Part shown: positions 18,483 to 28,466 of the stretch, piece by piece
Layout: each line of letters starts with the position of its first letter
Position numbering within the stretch: position 1 is the first letter of the stretch
Source: Hoylesella pleuritidis JCM 14110
GTDB lineage: Bacteria > Bacteroidota > Bacteroidia > Bacteroidales > Bacteroidaceae
NCBI RefSeq assembly: GCF_000613725.1
Contig: NZ_BAJN01000006.1
Span: forward strand, 1 to 64,000
Direction of reading: 5' to 3'
DNA length: 64,000 nt
The notes under the pieces: generated by a model
The model's input: the letters and a program-made list of their open reading frames with translations, nothing else
Databases searched by the model: none
What the model was told of the DNA's origin: nothing
Translations under genes and position numbers: made by a program

Positions 18483-19342
18483 TGACTGTATTGCAAACGA
18501 TTATTCTGGCAATTGTAGAAGGATTGACAGAGTTTCTTCCCGTGTCGTCGACCGGGCATATGATAATCACGCAAAGCTTGTTGGGTATCCCCAGCGATGA
18601 GTTTGTCAAGGCGTTCACTGTTATCATTCAGTTCGGTGCCATACTGTCGGTTGTGGTGCTGTATTGGCGTCGTTTCTTCCGACTTGACCACAGTCCGGCA
18701 CCAGAAAGAGCATCGAATGTGCAGCGATTTCTGCACAAATGGAATTTCTATTACAAACTCCTCGTAGCTTTTCTACCTGCAATGGTTATTGGCGGACTGC
18801 TCAATAGCGTTATCGACAGACTCTTGGGATCGGTGATGGTGGTTGCAGTGATGCTGGTATTAGGCGGTGTTTTTATGCTCTTTTGCGACCGATTGTTCGA
18901 CAAAGGCCGTGAAAACACGATGTTGACAACGCGCCGAGCATTGTACATCGGACTCTTTCAGTGTATCGCAATGATACCGGGCGTATCTCGCTCAATGGCT
19001 ACCATTGTTGGCGGAATGGCCCAGAAGCTCACCCGAAAAGATGCAGCTGAGTTCTCGTTTTTCCTTGCCGTACCCACGATGTTTGCCGCAACGTGTCTCG
19101 ATGTGCTGAAAATGGTGCTCCGAATGCACGAAACCGGTGACACGGGCGTATTTATCGATCATCTCGGAACATTACTTTTGGGTAGTGTTGTCGCCTTTTT
19201 CGTGGCACTGCTGGCCATCAAAGGTTTTGTGGCTTTCCTCACCAAGTATGGTTTCAGAGCGTTCGGTGTTTATCGGATTATTGTCGGCGGATTCATCATT
19301 GTATGGCTTTTATTGGGACACTCATTAGTAATGGTAGACTAA
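18482..19342 (+). CDS. uppP: undecaprenyl-diphosphatase (BacA/UppP)
   Basis: The 286-residue integral membrane protein recycles undecaprenyl diphosphate to the monophosphate carrier for peptidoglycan and other polymers. Signature 1 is [14 protein letters not shown] (residues 13-26) and signature 2 is [13 protein letters not shown] (about 167-179). About eight hydrophobic segments follow the family pattern. It overlaps DUF3098 by one base and abuts truB with no gap, so expression is tightly linked. Confidence 0.95.
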   Translation: MTVLQTIILAIVEGLTEFLPVSSTGHMIITQSLLGIPSDEFVKAFTVIIQFGAILSVVVLYWRRFFRLDHSPAPERASNVQRFLHKWNFYYKLLVAFLPAMVIGGLLNSVIDRLLGSVMVVAVMLVLGGVFMLFCDRLFDKGRENTMLTTRRALYIGLFQCIAMIPGVSRSMATIVGGMAQKLTRKDAAEFSFFLAVPTMFAATCLDVLKMVLRMHETGDTGVFIDHLGTLLLGSVVAFFVALLAIKGFVAFLTKYGFRAFGVYRIIVGGFIIVWLLLGHSLVMVD

Positions 19343-20044
19343 ATGAATTTCAACGAAGGAGAAATTATCTATATTAATAAGCCCTATCGACTGTCGAGTT
19401 TTGGGGCACTGGCCCATATTCGCTATTTGATTTCGCAGAAGTTGGGTGTCAAACGGGTGAAAACGGGACATGCAGGAACGCTCGATCCCTTGGCTACAGG
19501 TGTCTTGATTTTGTGTACCGGACGTGCAACGAAGCAGATAGAAAGCCTGCAACGACACACAAAAGAATATATTGCGACTCTTCAATTGGGCGCAACTACG
19601 GCGAGCTATGATATGGAACATCCTGTAAATGCTGTTTTCCCGACAAATCATATTACGCGAGAGTTAATCGAAGAAACACTCAAACAGTTTGTTGGAATCA
19701 TCGAACAGGTGCCACCTTCGTACAGTGCGTGCAAGATAAACGGTGATCGCGCCTATGATTTAAGGCGTAAAGGTAAGAAGGTTGAACTTAAACCGAAAAC
19801 TTTGCAGATTGATGAGATCGAGCTGACTGCCTTTGATCGGATGTCGATGCGGATGAGTATCCGTGTGGTTTGCGGCAAAGGGACTTATATTCGGGCTTTA
19901 GCACGCGACATCGGACGGGCTCTCGGCAGTGGTGCTTACCTTACTTCGCTGTGCCGTACACGCGTAGGTGACGTACGATTGACGCAGTGTATCGACTACG
20001 ATCGTTTTCAGGAATGGCTCGACCGACAAAACATTGAACAGTAA
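19343..20044 (+). CDS. truB: tRNA pseudouridine(55) synthase
   Basis: The 233-residue enzyme makes pseudouridine 55 in the T-loop of tRNAs. [14 protein letters not shown] (residues 43-56) holds the catalytic Asp48; YIATLQLG and [19 protein letters not shown] follow the family order. The C-terminal PUA-like extension of the longer E. coli type is short or missing, as in other Bacteroidetes TruB. The ATG directly follows the uppP stop, and queA follows 13 bases later. Confidence 0.94.
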   Translation: MNFNEGEIIYINKPYRLSSFGALAHIRYLISQKLGVKRVKTGHAGTLDPLATGVLILCTGRATKQIESLQRHTKEYIATLQLGATTASYDMEHPVNAVFPTNHITRELIEETLKQFVGIIEQVPPSYSACKINGDRAYDLRRKGKKVELKPKTLQIDEIELTAFDRMSMRMSIRVVCGKGTYIRALARDIGRALGSGAYLTSLCRTRVGDVRLTQCIDYDRFQEWLDRQNIEQ

Positions 20045-20057
20045 AGGAGAATAAATA

Positions 20058-21239
20058 ATGAAGCTATCACAATTTAAATTCAAACTACCCGAGGAGCAAA
20101 TCGCACTCTATCCGCATAGTATCATCCACTCGGTAACGAATGATGACGGCTCGGAAGGTTTGTTTCGTGTTACGCGTAGGGATGAATGCCGCTTGATGGT
20201 ACTGCATCGGAAGTCGCAAACCATCGATATGTACAAGAAAGATAAGAAAGGAAAGCCCATCGAAGGCGAGTTCTTGGATTTCCGAAATGTACTCGATTAT
20301 TTCGACGAAAACGATACTTTCGTGTTCAATGATACCAAAGTCTTCCCCGCAAGACTATATGGAATGAAGGAGAAAACAGATGCAAAGATCGAGGTTTTCC
20401 TGTTACGCGAGCTCAATGCAGAGATGAGACTCTGGGACGTTCTTGTCGAACCGGCCCGCAAAATACGCATAGGCAACAAGCTGTTTTTCGATGACAGCGG
20501 TACGATGGTGGCCGAAGTGATAGACAATACCACGAGTCGCGGACGCACGTTAAGGTTTCTTTACGACTGTCCTCACGACGAGTTCAAACGTGAATTGTTT
20601 GCTTTGGGCGAAGCTCCGTTGCCTCATTATATCATTGATCACAAAGATGCAGATGGTAATCCCGACCGACCTGCGACCAAGGAAGACTTAGATGACTTCC
20701 AAACGATATACGCCAAGAACGAAGGAGCGGTTACTGCGCCTGCATCTGGACTGCATTTCAGTCGCGAAATGATGAAAAGGATGGAGATAAAGGGTATCAA
20801 CTTTGCTTACATTACATTGCATTGTGGGCTCGGAAACTTCCATGGCATCGAAGTGGAAGACCTTACTAAGCATAAGATGGACTCTGAACAGATGATCATT
20901 TCGGCTGAAGCCTGCAACACAGTAAACCGTACCAAGGAGGCTGGTCATCGTATCTGTGCTGTCGGAACGAGCGTGATTAAAGCCACAGAAACGGCTGCCG
21001 GCACCGACGGACTATTGAAAGAGTATGACGGATGGACCAATCGCTTCATCTTTCCACCATATGATTTCAACATTGCCGATGCTATGATTGCCAACTTTTA
21101 TCATCCTTTATCAACGCTGTTGATGTCTACCGCGGCTTTCGGTGGTTATGACTTAGTGATGAAAGCTTATGAGTTGGCTGTTGAAAACGGTTATCTCTTT
21201 GGTTGTTATGGCGATGCACTCTTGATCGTTGATGATTGA
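20058..21239 (+). CDS. queA: S-adenosylmethionine:tRNA ribosyltransferase-isomerase
   Basis: The 393-residue protein makes epoxyqueuosine at the wobble position of GUN tRNAs. Family motifs include [24 protein letters not shown], the [14 protein letters not shown] segment and [26 protein letters not shown] (read in shorter pieces along residues 215-280), and [17 protein letters not shown] near the end. It is longer than the E. coli enzyme (356) because of an N-terminal stretch with charged insert [18 protein letters not shown]. It shares the operon with truB, another tRNA modifier. Confidence 0.94.
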   Translation: MKLSQFKFKLPEEQIALYPHSIIHSVTNDDGSEGLFRVTRRDECRLMVLHRKSQTIDMYKKDKKGKPIEGEFLDFRNVLDYFDENDTFVFNDTKVFPARLYGMKEKTDAKIEVFLLRELNAEMRLWDVLVEPARKIRIGNKLFFDDSGTMVAEVIDNTTSRGRTLRFLYDCPHDEFKRELFALGEAPLPHYIIDHKDADGNPDRPATKEDLDDFQTIYAKNEGAVTAPASGLHFSREMMKRMEIKGINFAYITLHCGLGNFHGIEVEDLTKHKMDSEQMIISAEACNTVNRTKEAGHRICAVGTSVIKATETAAGTDGLLKEYDGWTNRFIFPPYDFNIADAMIANFYHPLSTLLMSTAAFGGYDLVMKAYELAVENGYLFGCYGDALLIVDD

Positions 21240-21248
21240 TTGACGTTG

Positions 21249-21656
21249 ATGCACACTGTATATTTAGCTTTGGGAACCAATCTCGGTGATCGGGAAAAGG
21301 CCATTCAGGAGGCTGTGAGACGTATTGGCGAAGAAGTGGGGACCGTTGAACGCGAGTCGTCTCTGATAGAAACGAAGCCGTGGGGATTTACTTCGACACA
21401 CAATTTTATCAATGCTGCCGTGCGAGTCAGCACCTCGTTGAGTCCACGCAATGTGTTAGAGACAACGCAACACATCGAACGCGAGATGGGACGAACGCGT
21501 AAATCGACAGAACGTCAATATCACGATCGTGTCATAGATATTGATATTCTGCTTTATGATAATATCGAAGTAGATGAGCCCGACTTGCATATCCCGCATC
21601 CATTGATGCACGAACGTGATTTCGTGATGCGTCCGTTGCAGGAGATTTTGAAGTAA
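21249..21656 (+). CDS. folK: 2-amino-4-hydroxy-6-hydroxymethyldihydropteridine diphosphokinase
   Basis: From the ATG at 21249 the protein has 135 residues, on the short side of HPPK. It phosphorylates the pterin precursor of folate. Motifs: LALGTNLGDREKAI, SSLIETKPWG, and DRVIDIDILLYD with the two metal-binding Asp residues, then PHPLMHERDFVMRPL. TTG codons at 21240 and 21246 are upstream in frame, but the ATG gives the standard start. It sits between queA and the SGNH gene. Confidence 0.93.
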   Translation: MHTVYLALGTNLGDREKAIQEAVRRIGEEVGTVERESSLIETKPWGFTSTHNFINAAVRVSTSLSPRNVLETTQHIEREMGRTRKSTERQYHDRVIDIDILLYDNIEVDEPDLHIPHPLMHERDFVMRPLQEILK

Positions 21657-21660
21657 ACGA

Positions 21661-23052
21661 ATGAATCAGTCAGTCAGAACTTTTGCGCTGGTAGGTATTA
21701 TTGTGTCGATTCTTTTGCTGATGCACGCTCTGCCTTCTTTATCAATAGGAGGCACGGAATTACGCAAAGTCAACCTGCTCAGTGATATTTCGCCTTATAA
21801 ACTCAATGAGATAGATGTGGAAGTTGTTCCTCGTCCGGCTCCGCCTAAGCCTGTTTTGACGGCTAAGGTACACGGAAAGCGTGTGGAATTTAAAGAGATT
21901 TGGCCCAAAGGAGTAACTCCTATCATTGATTATTCAGGCGGATCCGCCGGCGGAATGGACCATTTCTATCAGGTATTGACTGCTGTCGGCAAACTGAATA
22001 AGCCTGTTCGTATCGCGTATTTCGGTGATTCGTTCATCGAAGGCGATATTTTGACATGCGATTTGCGCGAGATGTTTCAGCAAAAGTTCGGTGGAAGCGG
22101 TGTAGGATGGATTGATTGCGCGATGATGTCGGGTGTAGTTCGTCGCACGGTAACGCAAAAGAGTAGTGGGCTTACCGCTTATTCGGTGGTGAAAAAGCCG
22201 TTCGATCGAACACGACAAGGCATTAATGAACGCTATTTCATTCCCTCGGAAGGAGCCATGATGACAGCAACGGGCACGCGATATAAATCCAAATCCACTC
22301 GTTGGGACGTTGCCCGGCTTTTCCTTCGTACGTCAGGTGGCTTGCAAGTAACTGTTACCGGCGATGCAAGTAACCATCAATCGCAGTGTGTTCAACCGTT
22401 AAACGGCGTGCAAGAAACGGTCTTTCGTAACCCAACGAACTATATTCGCTATCGGTTTAACGATATAGGAGTTGGCACTTACTTGTTCGGCGCCTCGTTG
22501 GAATCGGATCGTGGGGTGATACTCGATAATCTGAGTACGCGCGGATCGAATGGGCTGACACTGCGAAATATTCCGATTGGCACGCTGAAAGACTTTGCTC
22601 GGCTCAGATCTTACGACTTGATTATTGTGGGATTCGGCCTTAATGTGGCTGTGCATGGCAATCCTGACAGTGTGATGAAGCTGTATACGAAGAATATGGG
22701 AAAGGTTATCGGTCACCTGCGCGAAGCTTTTCCGCAGGCCAGTATATTAGTTATGAGTGTGTCGGATCGCGATGGTCGGTCGGCCGATGGCATCCGTACG
22801 TTGAAAGAAGTGGAACATCTCACGGCCTTTCAACAGCAGATGGCCGCCACGACTAAGGTCTCGTTTTTGAATCTTTATCAGGCAATGGGCGGCGCAGGAA
22901 GTATGAAACGCCTTGTAGACAAGCGTATGGCTAATAAAGATTATGCCCATTTAAGCTACGGAGGTGGAGCTTATGTGGCACAAAAAGTATTCTCTTCGTT
23001 CACCGCGGGACTTGAAAACTATAAGCGAAGGATAACTCTCGAAAAGCAATGA
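21661..23052 (+). CDS. membrane-anchored SGNH/GDSL-like protein, partner of the MBOAT enzyme
   Basis: The 463-residue protein has one N-terminal TM helix (TFALVGIIVSILLLMHAL) and a periplasmic SGNH-hydrolase-like domain. YFGDSFIEGD places the likely nucleophile Ser at 124; LIIVGFGLNVAVHGN and the C-terminal DYAHLSYGG fit the later blocks with a His near the end. It overlaps the MBOAT start by four bases. SGNH plus MBOAT pairs move acyl (usually acetyl) groups onto extracytoplasmic polymers; the polymer here is unknown. A degenerate 22-bp repeat array (22347-22434) lies inside the frame and encodes about residues 230-258. Confidence 0.75.
   Translation: MNQSVRTFALVGIIVSILLLMHALPSLSIGGTELRKVNLLSDISPYKLNEIDVEVVPRPAPPKPVLTAKVHGKRVEFKEIWPKGVTPIIDYSGGSAGGMDHFYQVLTAVGKLNKPVRIAYFGDSFIEGDILTCDLREMFQQKFGGSGVGWIDCAMMSGVVRRTVTQKSSGLTAYSVVKKPFDRTRQGINERYFIPSEGAMMTATGTRYKSKSTRWDVARLFLRTSGGLQVTVTGDASNHQSQCVQPLNGVQETVFRNPTNYIRYRFNDIGVGTYLFGASLESDRGVILDNLSTRGSNGLTLRNIPIGTLKDFARLRSYDLIIVGFGLNVAVHGNPDSVMKLYTKNMGKVIGHLREAFPQASILVMSVSDRDGRSADGIRTLKEVEHLTAFQQQMAATTKVSFLNLYQAMGGAGSMKRLVDKRMANKDYAHLSYGGGAYVAQKVFSSFTAGLENYKRRITLEKQ
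22347..22434. repeat. 22-bp repeat array inside the SGNH reading frame
   Basis: Units start at 22347 (AGTAACTGTTACCGGCGATG), 22369 (AGTAACCATCAATCGCAGTG), 22391 (TTCAACCGTTAAACGGCGTG) and a weak one at 22413. Unit 3 matches intergenic units in arrays 1 and 5 at nearly every base. The reading frame stays open. Confidence 0.65.
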
Positions 23053-24524
23053 TAGATAAAATTCTGACTCAACTGATGTATAATCCGCGCGAACCGATGA
23101 TTTTTTCGAGTGGGCTTTTCCTCGTGTTGTTTCTCGGTTTCACGTTCGTTTATATGTTGTTGCAGCGTAAACTCACGGCAAGATTGCTTTTCGTGACGGC
23201 GTTTTCTTATTATTTCTATTATAAAAGCAGTGGATTCTATTTCTTTCTCTTGGCTGTAGTTACGGTGAGCGACTATCTTATAGCTCGCTCTATTAATGCA
23301 AACCGAGAGAATCGAACGCTCAGTCGGCGTCTTGTTTGCCTGAGTCTGCTTATTGATTTAGGTCTGTTAGGGTATTTCAAATACACAAACTTCTTTGTGG
23401 GAATGGTCGATAGGATGTTGGGTAATAATTTCCAACCCTGGGATATATTTCTACCCGTGGGCATTAGCTTCTTTACTTTCCAAAGTTTAAGCTACACCAT
23501 CGATGTCTATCGTGGCAATTTAAAACCACTTCCGTCACTGCTCGATTACGCGTTCTACGTATCTTTCTTTCCGCAATTGGTCGCCGGGCCCATTGTTCGA
23601 GCCTGTGACTTTGCGCCGCAGATACGTCGTCCGCTTGTCATTAGCCGTGAGATGTTCGCCCGCGGCGTTTATTTCATTGCTATCGGACTGTTTAAAAAAG
23701 CTGTTATCAGCGACTATATCAGTCTCAATTTTGTCGACCGAATCTTCGATAATCCGTCGCTCTATTCAGGATTAGAGAATCTTCTCGGTGTGTATGGTTA
23801 TGCAATGCAGATCTATTGCGACTTCAGCGGTTACAGTGATATGGCTATCGGCATCGCGTTATTATTGGGATTCCACTTCCCAATCAACTTCAATGCACCA
23901 TATCGGAGCACGAGCATCACCGACTTTTGGCGTCGTTGGCACATCTCTTTGTCTACTTGGATACGCGATTATATTTACATTTCGCTCGGCGGTAACCGCA
24001 AGGGGAAGGTTCGTCAATATGTGAATCTCTTGTTGACGATGCTTTTGGGTGGTCTGTGGCACGGTGCAAGTCTCAGCTTTGTGGCGTGGGGCGGAATGCA
24101 TGGAGTGGCTTTAGCTGTACACAAATACTTGCGAACAGATATTCTTCATCACAATCGCGCGTATCAAAGTACGGGCTTTCGCAAGTGGATTGCTATCTTT
24201 CTGACATTTAATTTTGTGTGTCTCACGTGGATATTCTTCCGTAACGGCACTTTCGAAGCATCTTGGTTGATGATTCGTCACATCTTTATTGACTTCCACG
24301 CAGAACTTTTTCCGCAGGTAATTGTTGGTTATAAATACGTCTTTGCACTGATACTCTTCGGGTATTTAACCCACTATTTGCCCGACAGTTGGCAGGAATC
24401 GATCATCACTTTACTTCGACGCGGCAACATTTTGGTTGATGCTGCTATTATCACAGCCGTTATTTATATTGTCATCCAGATCAAGAGCAGTGATATTCAA
24501 CCCTTCATCTATTTCCAATTCTGA
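23049..24524 (+). CDS. MBOAT-family O-acyltransferase (AlgI-like)
   Basis: The 491-residue protein has about 10-12 TM segments. The MBOAT catalytic His is visible in GGLWHGASLSFVAWGGMHG (His338, second His351), preceded by FWRRWHISLSTWIRDYIYI. AlgI-type enzymes pass acyl groups across the inner membrane to sugar polymers. Overlap with the SGNH gene (ATGA) implies coupled translation. It is the last gene of the ftsX operon and is followed by a strong hairpin. Confidence 0.92.
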   Translation: MIDKILTQLMYNPREPMIFSSGLFLVLFLGFTFVYMLLQRKLTARLLFVTAFSYYFYYKSSGFYFFLLAVVTVSDYLIARSINANRENRTLSRRLVCLSLLIDLGLLGYFKYTNFFVGMVDRMLGNNFQPWDIFLPVGISFFTFQSLSYTIDVYRGNLKPLPSLLDYAFYVSFFPQLVAGPIVRACDFAPQIRRPLVISREMFARGVYFIAIGLFKKAVISDYISLNFVDRIFDNPSLYSGLENLLGVYGYAMQIYCDFSGYSDMAIGIALLLGFHFPINFNAPYRSTSITDFWRRWHISLSTWIRDYIYISLGGNRKGKVRQYVNLLLTMLLGGLWHGASLSFVAWGGMHGVALAVHKYLRTDILHHNRAYQSTGFRKWIAIFLTFNFVCLTWIFFRNGTFEASWLMIRHIFIDFHAELFPQVIVGYKYVFALILFGYLTHYLPDSWQESIITLLRRGNILVDAAIITAVIYIVIQIKSSDIQPFIYFQF

Positions 24525-24570
24525 TAATTACCTCGTTATAATATAAGGTATTTCGACAGTAATTCAATAA

Positions 24571-24607
24571 AAACCGCCACAGTCACTTAGCGTGATTGCG
24601 GCGGTTT
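24571..24607. terminator. bidirectional terminator between the MBOAT gene and rpsO
   Basis: AAACCGCC (24571-24578) pairs with GGCGGTTT (24600-24607), with an inner AGTCAC/GTGATT stem. It lies between convergent genes and serves both. Confidence 0.8.
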
Positions 24608-24630
24608 CAATTGCTTTCAGCAAATGCGCA

Positions 24631-24900
24631 TTACTTGCGAAGTCCAAGAGCTTTGATAATAGCACGGTAGCGATTGATATCGCGATCGTACAAGTAATCA
24701 AGTAAAGCGCGGCGTTTTCCTACCAATTTCGTCAACGAACGGGCGGTAGTATGATCTTTATGGTTTCGCTTGAGATGTTCCGTCAAGTGGGAAATACGGT
24801 ATGAGAACAATGCTATCTGGCTCTCAGCTGACCCAGTATCAGAGTTAGACTTTCCGTAATTTCCAAAGATCTCTTGTTTTTTTGCCTTGTCTAAATACAT
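24631..24900 (-). CDS. rpsO: 30S ribosomal protein S15
   Basis: The 89-residue protein is the exact usual length. It binds 16S rRNA early in small-subunit assembly. The family stretch GSAESQIALFSYRISHLTEHLKRN, with the HKDHTTARSLTKLVGKRRALLDYL core split over residues 23-70, is clear. It is monocistronic, with a -7 box at 24952-24945 and a shared terminator. Confidence 0.97.
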   Translation of the reverse strand: MYLDKAKKQEIFGNYGKSNSDTGSAESQIALFSYRISHLTEHLKRNHKDHTTARSLTKLVGKRRALLDYLYDRDINRYRAIIKALGLRK

Positions 24901-24944
24901 AGAGCTTTGTTGTTATTAATTATTATTTTGCGAAAATGCGAGTG

Positions 24945-24952
24945 CAAAGTTA
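24945..24952 (-). promoter_or_regulatory. -7 box of rpsO
   Basis: TAACTTTG on the minus strand fits TAnnTTTG, about 45 bases upstream of the rpsO ATG. No clear -33 box. Confidence 0.4.
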
Positions 24953-24960
24953 ATACATTT

Positions 24961-24994
24961 AATTCGTAATTCGTAATTCGTAATTCATAATTTG
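24961..24994. repeat. 7-bp tandem repeat AATTCGT
   Basis: AATTCGT three times, then AATTCAT and AATTTG. It lies between the divergent rpsO and typA genes. Related ATTCGTAATT words occur at 33007-33092. Confidence 0.7.
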
Positions 24995-25059
24995 CTTGTT
25001 TTTAACATATTAGTCTATGAATTGTGGACCATCAACGGTGCGTTGTGAATTAATTTTCG

Positions 25060-25067
25060 TACTTTTG
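25060..25067 (+). promoter_or_regulatory. -7 box of typA
   Basis: TACTTTTG fits TAnnTTTG, 26 bases before the ATG. No clear -33 box. Confidence 0.45.
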
Positions 25068-25093
25068 CATCGTAATTTTTTTAAGGTATTAAA

Positions 25094-26902
25094 ATGCAAG
25101 ACATCAGGAATATTGCAATCATCGCCCACGTCGATCACGGTAAGACGACACTTGTGGATAAGATGATGCTCGCCGGAAAACTCTTCCGTGACGGACAGGA
25201 TAACAGCGGACAGATATTGGATTCGAACGATTTGGAACGCGAACGAGGCATTACCATTCTTTCCAAAAACGTCTCAATCAATTGGAAAGGCACTAAAATC
25301 AACATCATAGATACTCCGGGACACTCTGACTTCGGTGGCGAAGTGGAGCGCGTTCTCAATATGGCCGACGGGTGTATTTTGCTTGTCGATGCCTTTGAAG
25401 GGCCTATGCCGCAGACTCGTTTCGTGTTGCAGAAAGCCTTGCAAATAGGTTTGAAACCGTTGGTAGTAGTTAATAAGGTAGACAAACCTAACTGTCGGCC
25501 CGAGGAAGTATATGAAATGGTGTTCGATTTGATGTTTTCACTGAACGCAACAGAAGATCAACTCGACTTTCCGGTAGTCTATGGCTCGGCGAAAAACGGT
25601 TGGATGGCCGAAGATTGGAAATCACCTACGGACAATATAGACTATCTTCTCGATAAGATTATCGAAGTAATTCCTGCTCCAAAACACATTGAGGGAACCC
25701 CGCAAATGCTTATTACGAGTCTGGATTATTCGAGTTACACGGGCCGGATAGCCGTAGGGCGCGTACATCGAGGCACTTTGTGCGACGGGACGAACGTCAC
25801 TATCTGCCATCGAGACGGATCAATGGAGAAGACAAAAATCAAAGAACTGCATACGTTTGAAGGTATGGGACACTCCAAAACAGAGCAAGTTGCCAGCGGA
25901 GATATCTGTGCCGTCATCGGATTAGAGCGTTTTGAGATCGGTGATACTATCTGCGACTTCGACAATCCGGAGCCGTTGCCACCCATTGCAATCGATGAAC
26001 CCACGATGAGTATGCTCTTCACGATCAACGACTCACCGTTTTTCGGTAAGGAAGGCAAGTTCTGCACGAGCCGGCACATCAACGAACGTTTGCAGAAAGA
26101 GCTTGAAAAGAATCTCGCTTTGCGTGTGCGCCCGTTTGAAGACAGCACAGACAGCTGGATTGTCAGCGGTCGTGGCGTGCTCCATCTGTCTGTTTTGATC
26201 GAGACGATGCGCCGAGAGGGCTATGAATTGCAGGTCGGTCAGCCACAGGTTATTTATAAAGAGATTGATGGTACACGTTGCGAGCCCATCGAAGAACTTA
26301 CAATCAATGTACCCGAAGAGTTTTCGAGCAAGATGATCGATATGGTGACACGTCGCAAAGGAGAGATGATTTCGATGGAAAGTCAAGGCGAACGTGTGAA
26401 TATTGAGTTCGACATACCATCGCGTGGTATTATAGGCTTGCGCACGAATGTGCTCACAGCCAGTCAGGGTGAGGCTATTATGGCGCACCGATTCAAAGAA
26501 TATCAACCCTATAAAGGTGAAATTACGCGTCGTGTCAACGGCTCGATGATTGCTTTGGAAACCGGAACGGCTTACGCTTATTCTATCGATAAGCTCCAGG
26601 ATCGTGGTAAATTCTTTATCGATCCGGGTGAAGAAGTCTATGCAGGGCAGGTTGTCGGTGAGCACGTTCACGACAACGACCTTGTGATTAACGTAACGAA
26701 GGCCAAGCAGCTGACCAACGTTCGGGCATCGGGAAGCGACGAGAAAGCTCGCGTGATACCTAAGACTGTGATGAGTTTAGAGGAGTGTCTCGAATACATC
26801 AAAGCCGATGAGTATGTCGAGGTGACGCCGAAGAGTATGCGAATGCGTAAGATTCTTCTCGATCATCTTGAACGGAAGCGTGCCAATAAAGGAAACGAGT
26901 GA
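25094..26902 (+). CDS. typA: TypA/BipA ribosome-associated GTPase
   Basis: The 602-residue protein is the standard length. The GTPase domain shows G1 AHVDHGKTTL (11-20), the switch II DTPGHSDFGGEVER, and G4 NKVDKPN; EF-G-like domains II, III and V and the BipA-specific C-terminal domain (RKILLDHLERKRANK) follow. It binds the 70S ribosome and helps 50S assembly and stress adaptation. It appears monocistronic; a beta-barrel gene follows after 120 bases. Confidence 0.96.
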   Translation: MQDIRNIAIIAHVDHGKTTLVDKMMLAGKLFRDGQDNSGQILDSNDLERERGITILSKNVSINWKGTKINIIDTPGHSDFGGEVERVLNMADGCILLVDAFEGPMPQTRFVLQKALQIGLKPLVVVNKVDKPNCRPEEVYEMVFDLMFSLNATEDQLDFPVVYGSAKNGWMAEDWKSPTDNIDYLLDKIIEVIPAPKHIEGTPQMLITSLDYSSYTGRIAVGRVHRGTLCDGTNVTICHRDGSMEKTKIKELHTFEGMGHSKTEQVASGDICAVIGLERFEIGDTICDFDNPEPLPPIAIDEPTMSMLFTINDSPFFGKEGKFCTSRHINERLQKELEKNLALRVRPFEDSTDSWIVSGRGVLHLSVLIETMRREGYELQVGQPQVIYKEIDGTRCEPIEELTINVPEEFSSKMIDMVTRRKGEMISMESQGERVNIEFDIPSRGIIGLRTNVLTASQGEAIMAHRFKEYQPYKGEITRRVNGSMIALETGTAYAYSIDKLQDRGKFFIDPGEEVYAGQVVGEHVHDNDLVINVTKAKQLTNVRASGSDEKARVIPKTVMSLEECLEYIKADEYVEVTPKSMRMRKILLDHLERKRANKGNE

Positions 26903-27022
26903 GCAGAAAAATAAGTGAATGAAGAAACGAGTTGGTAAGAAAACGAGGAATACGGATGGTCTGCTGAATAGAAATTCGGCCCTGGCGATTGGTTGACTTG
27001 CCAACCCGTCAATAATCATTTA

Positions 27023-27727
27023 ATGATGAAGAAACAGCTTTTGATACTGATACTCCTGTCGGGAGTATGTTTGGTGAATGCCCAAGGAATATCAGGACGA
27101 TTTTCAATCATACCGAGACTTGGCGGGACTGTTGCCAATACGACCGATACAAAGGCGGCAACGGGGCGTAATAATGCGTCAATCGATTCACGATATAGAG
27201 GCGGATTCATTGCAGGTCTTGACATAGAGTATACTGTCTCGGAGCAGATCGGCATTGCGTTAGGTGCCTGTTATGCGACGGAAGGCAGCAGATTTCCCGA
27301 TATAGAAGTGTTCGGAAAGCAACCGAAGTCGGCCGGTTATCACGATTGGCATACCGACTTGCATTATGTGAACGTCCCGTTGACTGCCAACTATTATGTT
27401 CTTCCCGGACTGGCAGTCAAGGCCGGCATCCAATTCGGTTTTTTGTTAGATGCCAAAGAGAAGTTTCAGCGGACGGAGATAACCACTGATAAAACCGGAG
27501 CTAAGCAATACGGCGCTACCGAAGAGCATAGAAACTCGTTGAAAGATAAGTTCCGTCATACCGATTTTTCTATTCCCATTGGTTTTTCTTACGAGTATAT
27601 GAATGTGATTCTCGATGCCCGTTACAACTTCGGTCTCACCCGAATTCATACCGGCGAATTGTCAAATACCGTGCATTCTAAGAATCGTTTCCTCACGTTT
27701 ACGGTCGGTTATCGTTTCGGTTTGTAA
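27023..27727 (+). CDS. outer-membrane beta-barrel protein (porin-like/PorT-type fold)
   Basis: From the ATG at 27023 the protein has 234 residues and a signal peptide (MMKKQLLILILLSGVCLVNA). The mature part has alternating strands ending in aromatic residues, for example GIALGACYATEGSRF, DLHYVNVPLTANYYVLPGLAVKAGIQFGF and a final RFLTFTVGYRFGL with terminal hydrophobic residue, the sign of an outer-membrane barrel of about eight strands. LHYVNVPLTANYY is typical of the OMP_b-brl_2 group. No specific role can be assigned. Confidence 0.78.
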   Translation: MMKKQLLILILLSGVCLVNAQGISGRFSIIPRLGGTVANTTDTKAATGRNNASIDSRYRGGFIAGLDIEYTVSEQIGIALGACYATEGSRFPDIEVFGKQPKSAGYHDWHTDLHYVNVPLTANYYVLPGLAVKAGIQFGFLLDAKEKFQRTEITTDKTGAKQYGATEEHRNSLKDKFRHTDFSIPIGFSYEYMNVILDARYNFGLTRIHTGELSNTVHSKNRFLTFTVGYRFGL

Positions 27728-27954
27728 GTGAAGAGTCGGTAATTGCCAATTAATACTTTTTTGATTGAGAGTAAAACGAGATACGATTAGATTTCAGACA
27801 ATAGGATAAAGGGGGATAAAGCAAAAGCGATAAATGTTGGTGTAGGCTCTCATCGAGTTCTCTCGCTTTGATGAAAAGGAGAGAAGTGAATATCATTTTA
27901 TATCTGTTTGATGATTAACTATATACGGTTCATACAGGCAGTGAGCGTCTGTCC

Positions 27955-28311
27955 TTATAGTGATCGTATCTTTCTCTTATACTGTTGTTTCACAATCTTG
28001 TATGAATCTTGTATGAGTGAGCGCAGTATTCGGTCGTTTACGTCTCCGTGGAAGTGAATACTGATCCAGTATTTTCGATTCATATTATAGGGATTGCTGA
28101 TGGATTCGTAACGCTCTTTCAAACAATCGATTTGTGTAGTATTGCATTTGATGATACAAGCATCGAATTTGTCGATATCGAAATAGCAGAAGATGTGTCC
28201 CGATACATAGAAAGCACAAATGGATTGTGCCGCTTTGAACTGCTGAAACGGCATCTTCTCGGTTACGCCATCGAATGAAAGGCAATAGTCTCTAAGTTCT
28301 TCTATGTTCAT
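27955..28311 (-). CDS. MmcQ/YjbR family protein
   Basis: From the Met at 28311 the protein has 118 residues, typical of the YjbR group (cysteine-and-lysine-containing CyaY-like fold, sometimes called DNA-binding). Visible features: MNIEELRDYCLSFDGVTEKM at the start, FCYFDIDKFDACIIKCN, the later YWISIHFHGDVNDRIL and a helical end. A longer start at 28365 adds a hydrophobic stretch not seen in the family. Role unknown. Confidence 0.82.
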   Translation of the reverse strand: MNIEELRDYCLSFDGVTEKMPFQQFKAAQSICAFYVSGHIFCYFDIDKFDACIIKCNTTQIDCLKERYESISNPYNMNRKYWISIHFHGDVNDRILRSLIQDSYKIVKQQYKRKIRSL

Positions 28312-28466
28312 ATTTCTATCGAATTTATTCTGTGTAAAGATAAAAAATATTTTGAAGAAAGACATTTCGCTAAATGGATTTTATTATCTGTGAGCTATTC
28401 AAGGATTATCTTCCCGATACCGTCTTGTATATATCTGATAATCAGTTATATATAAGGCGCCCTCCG

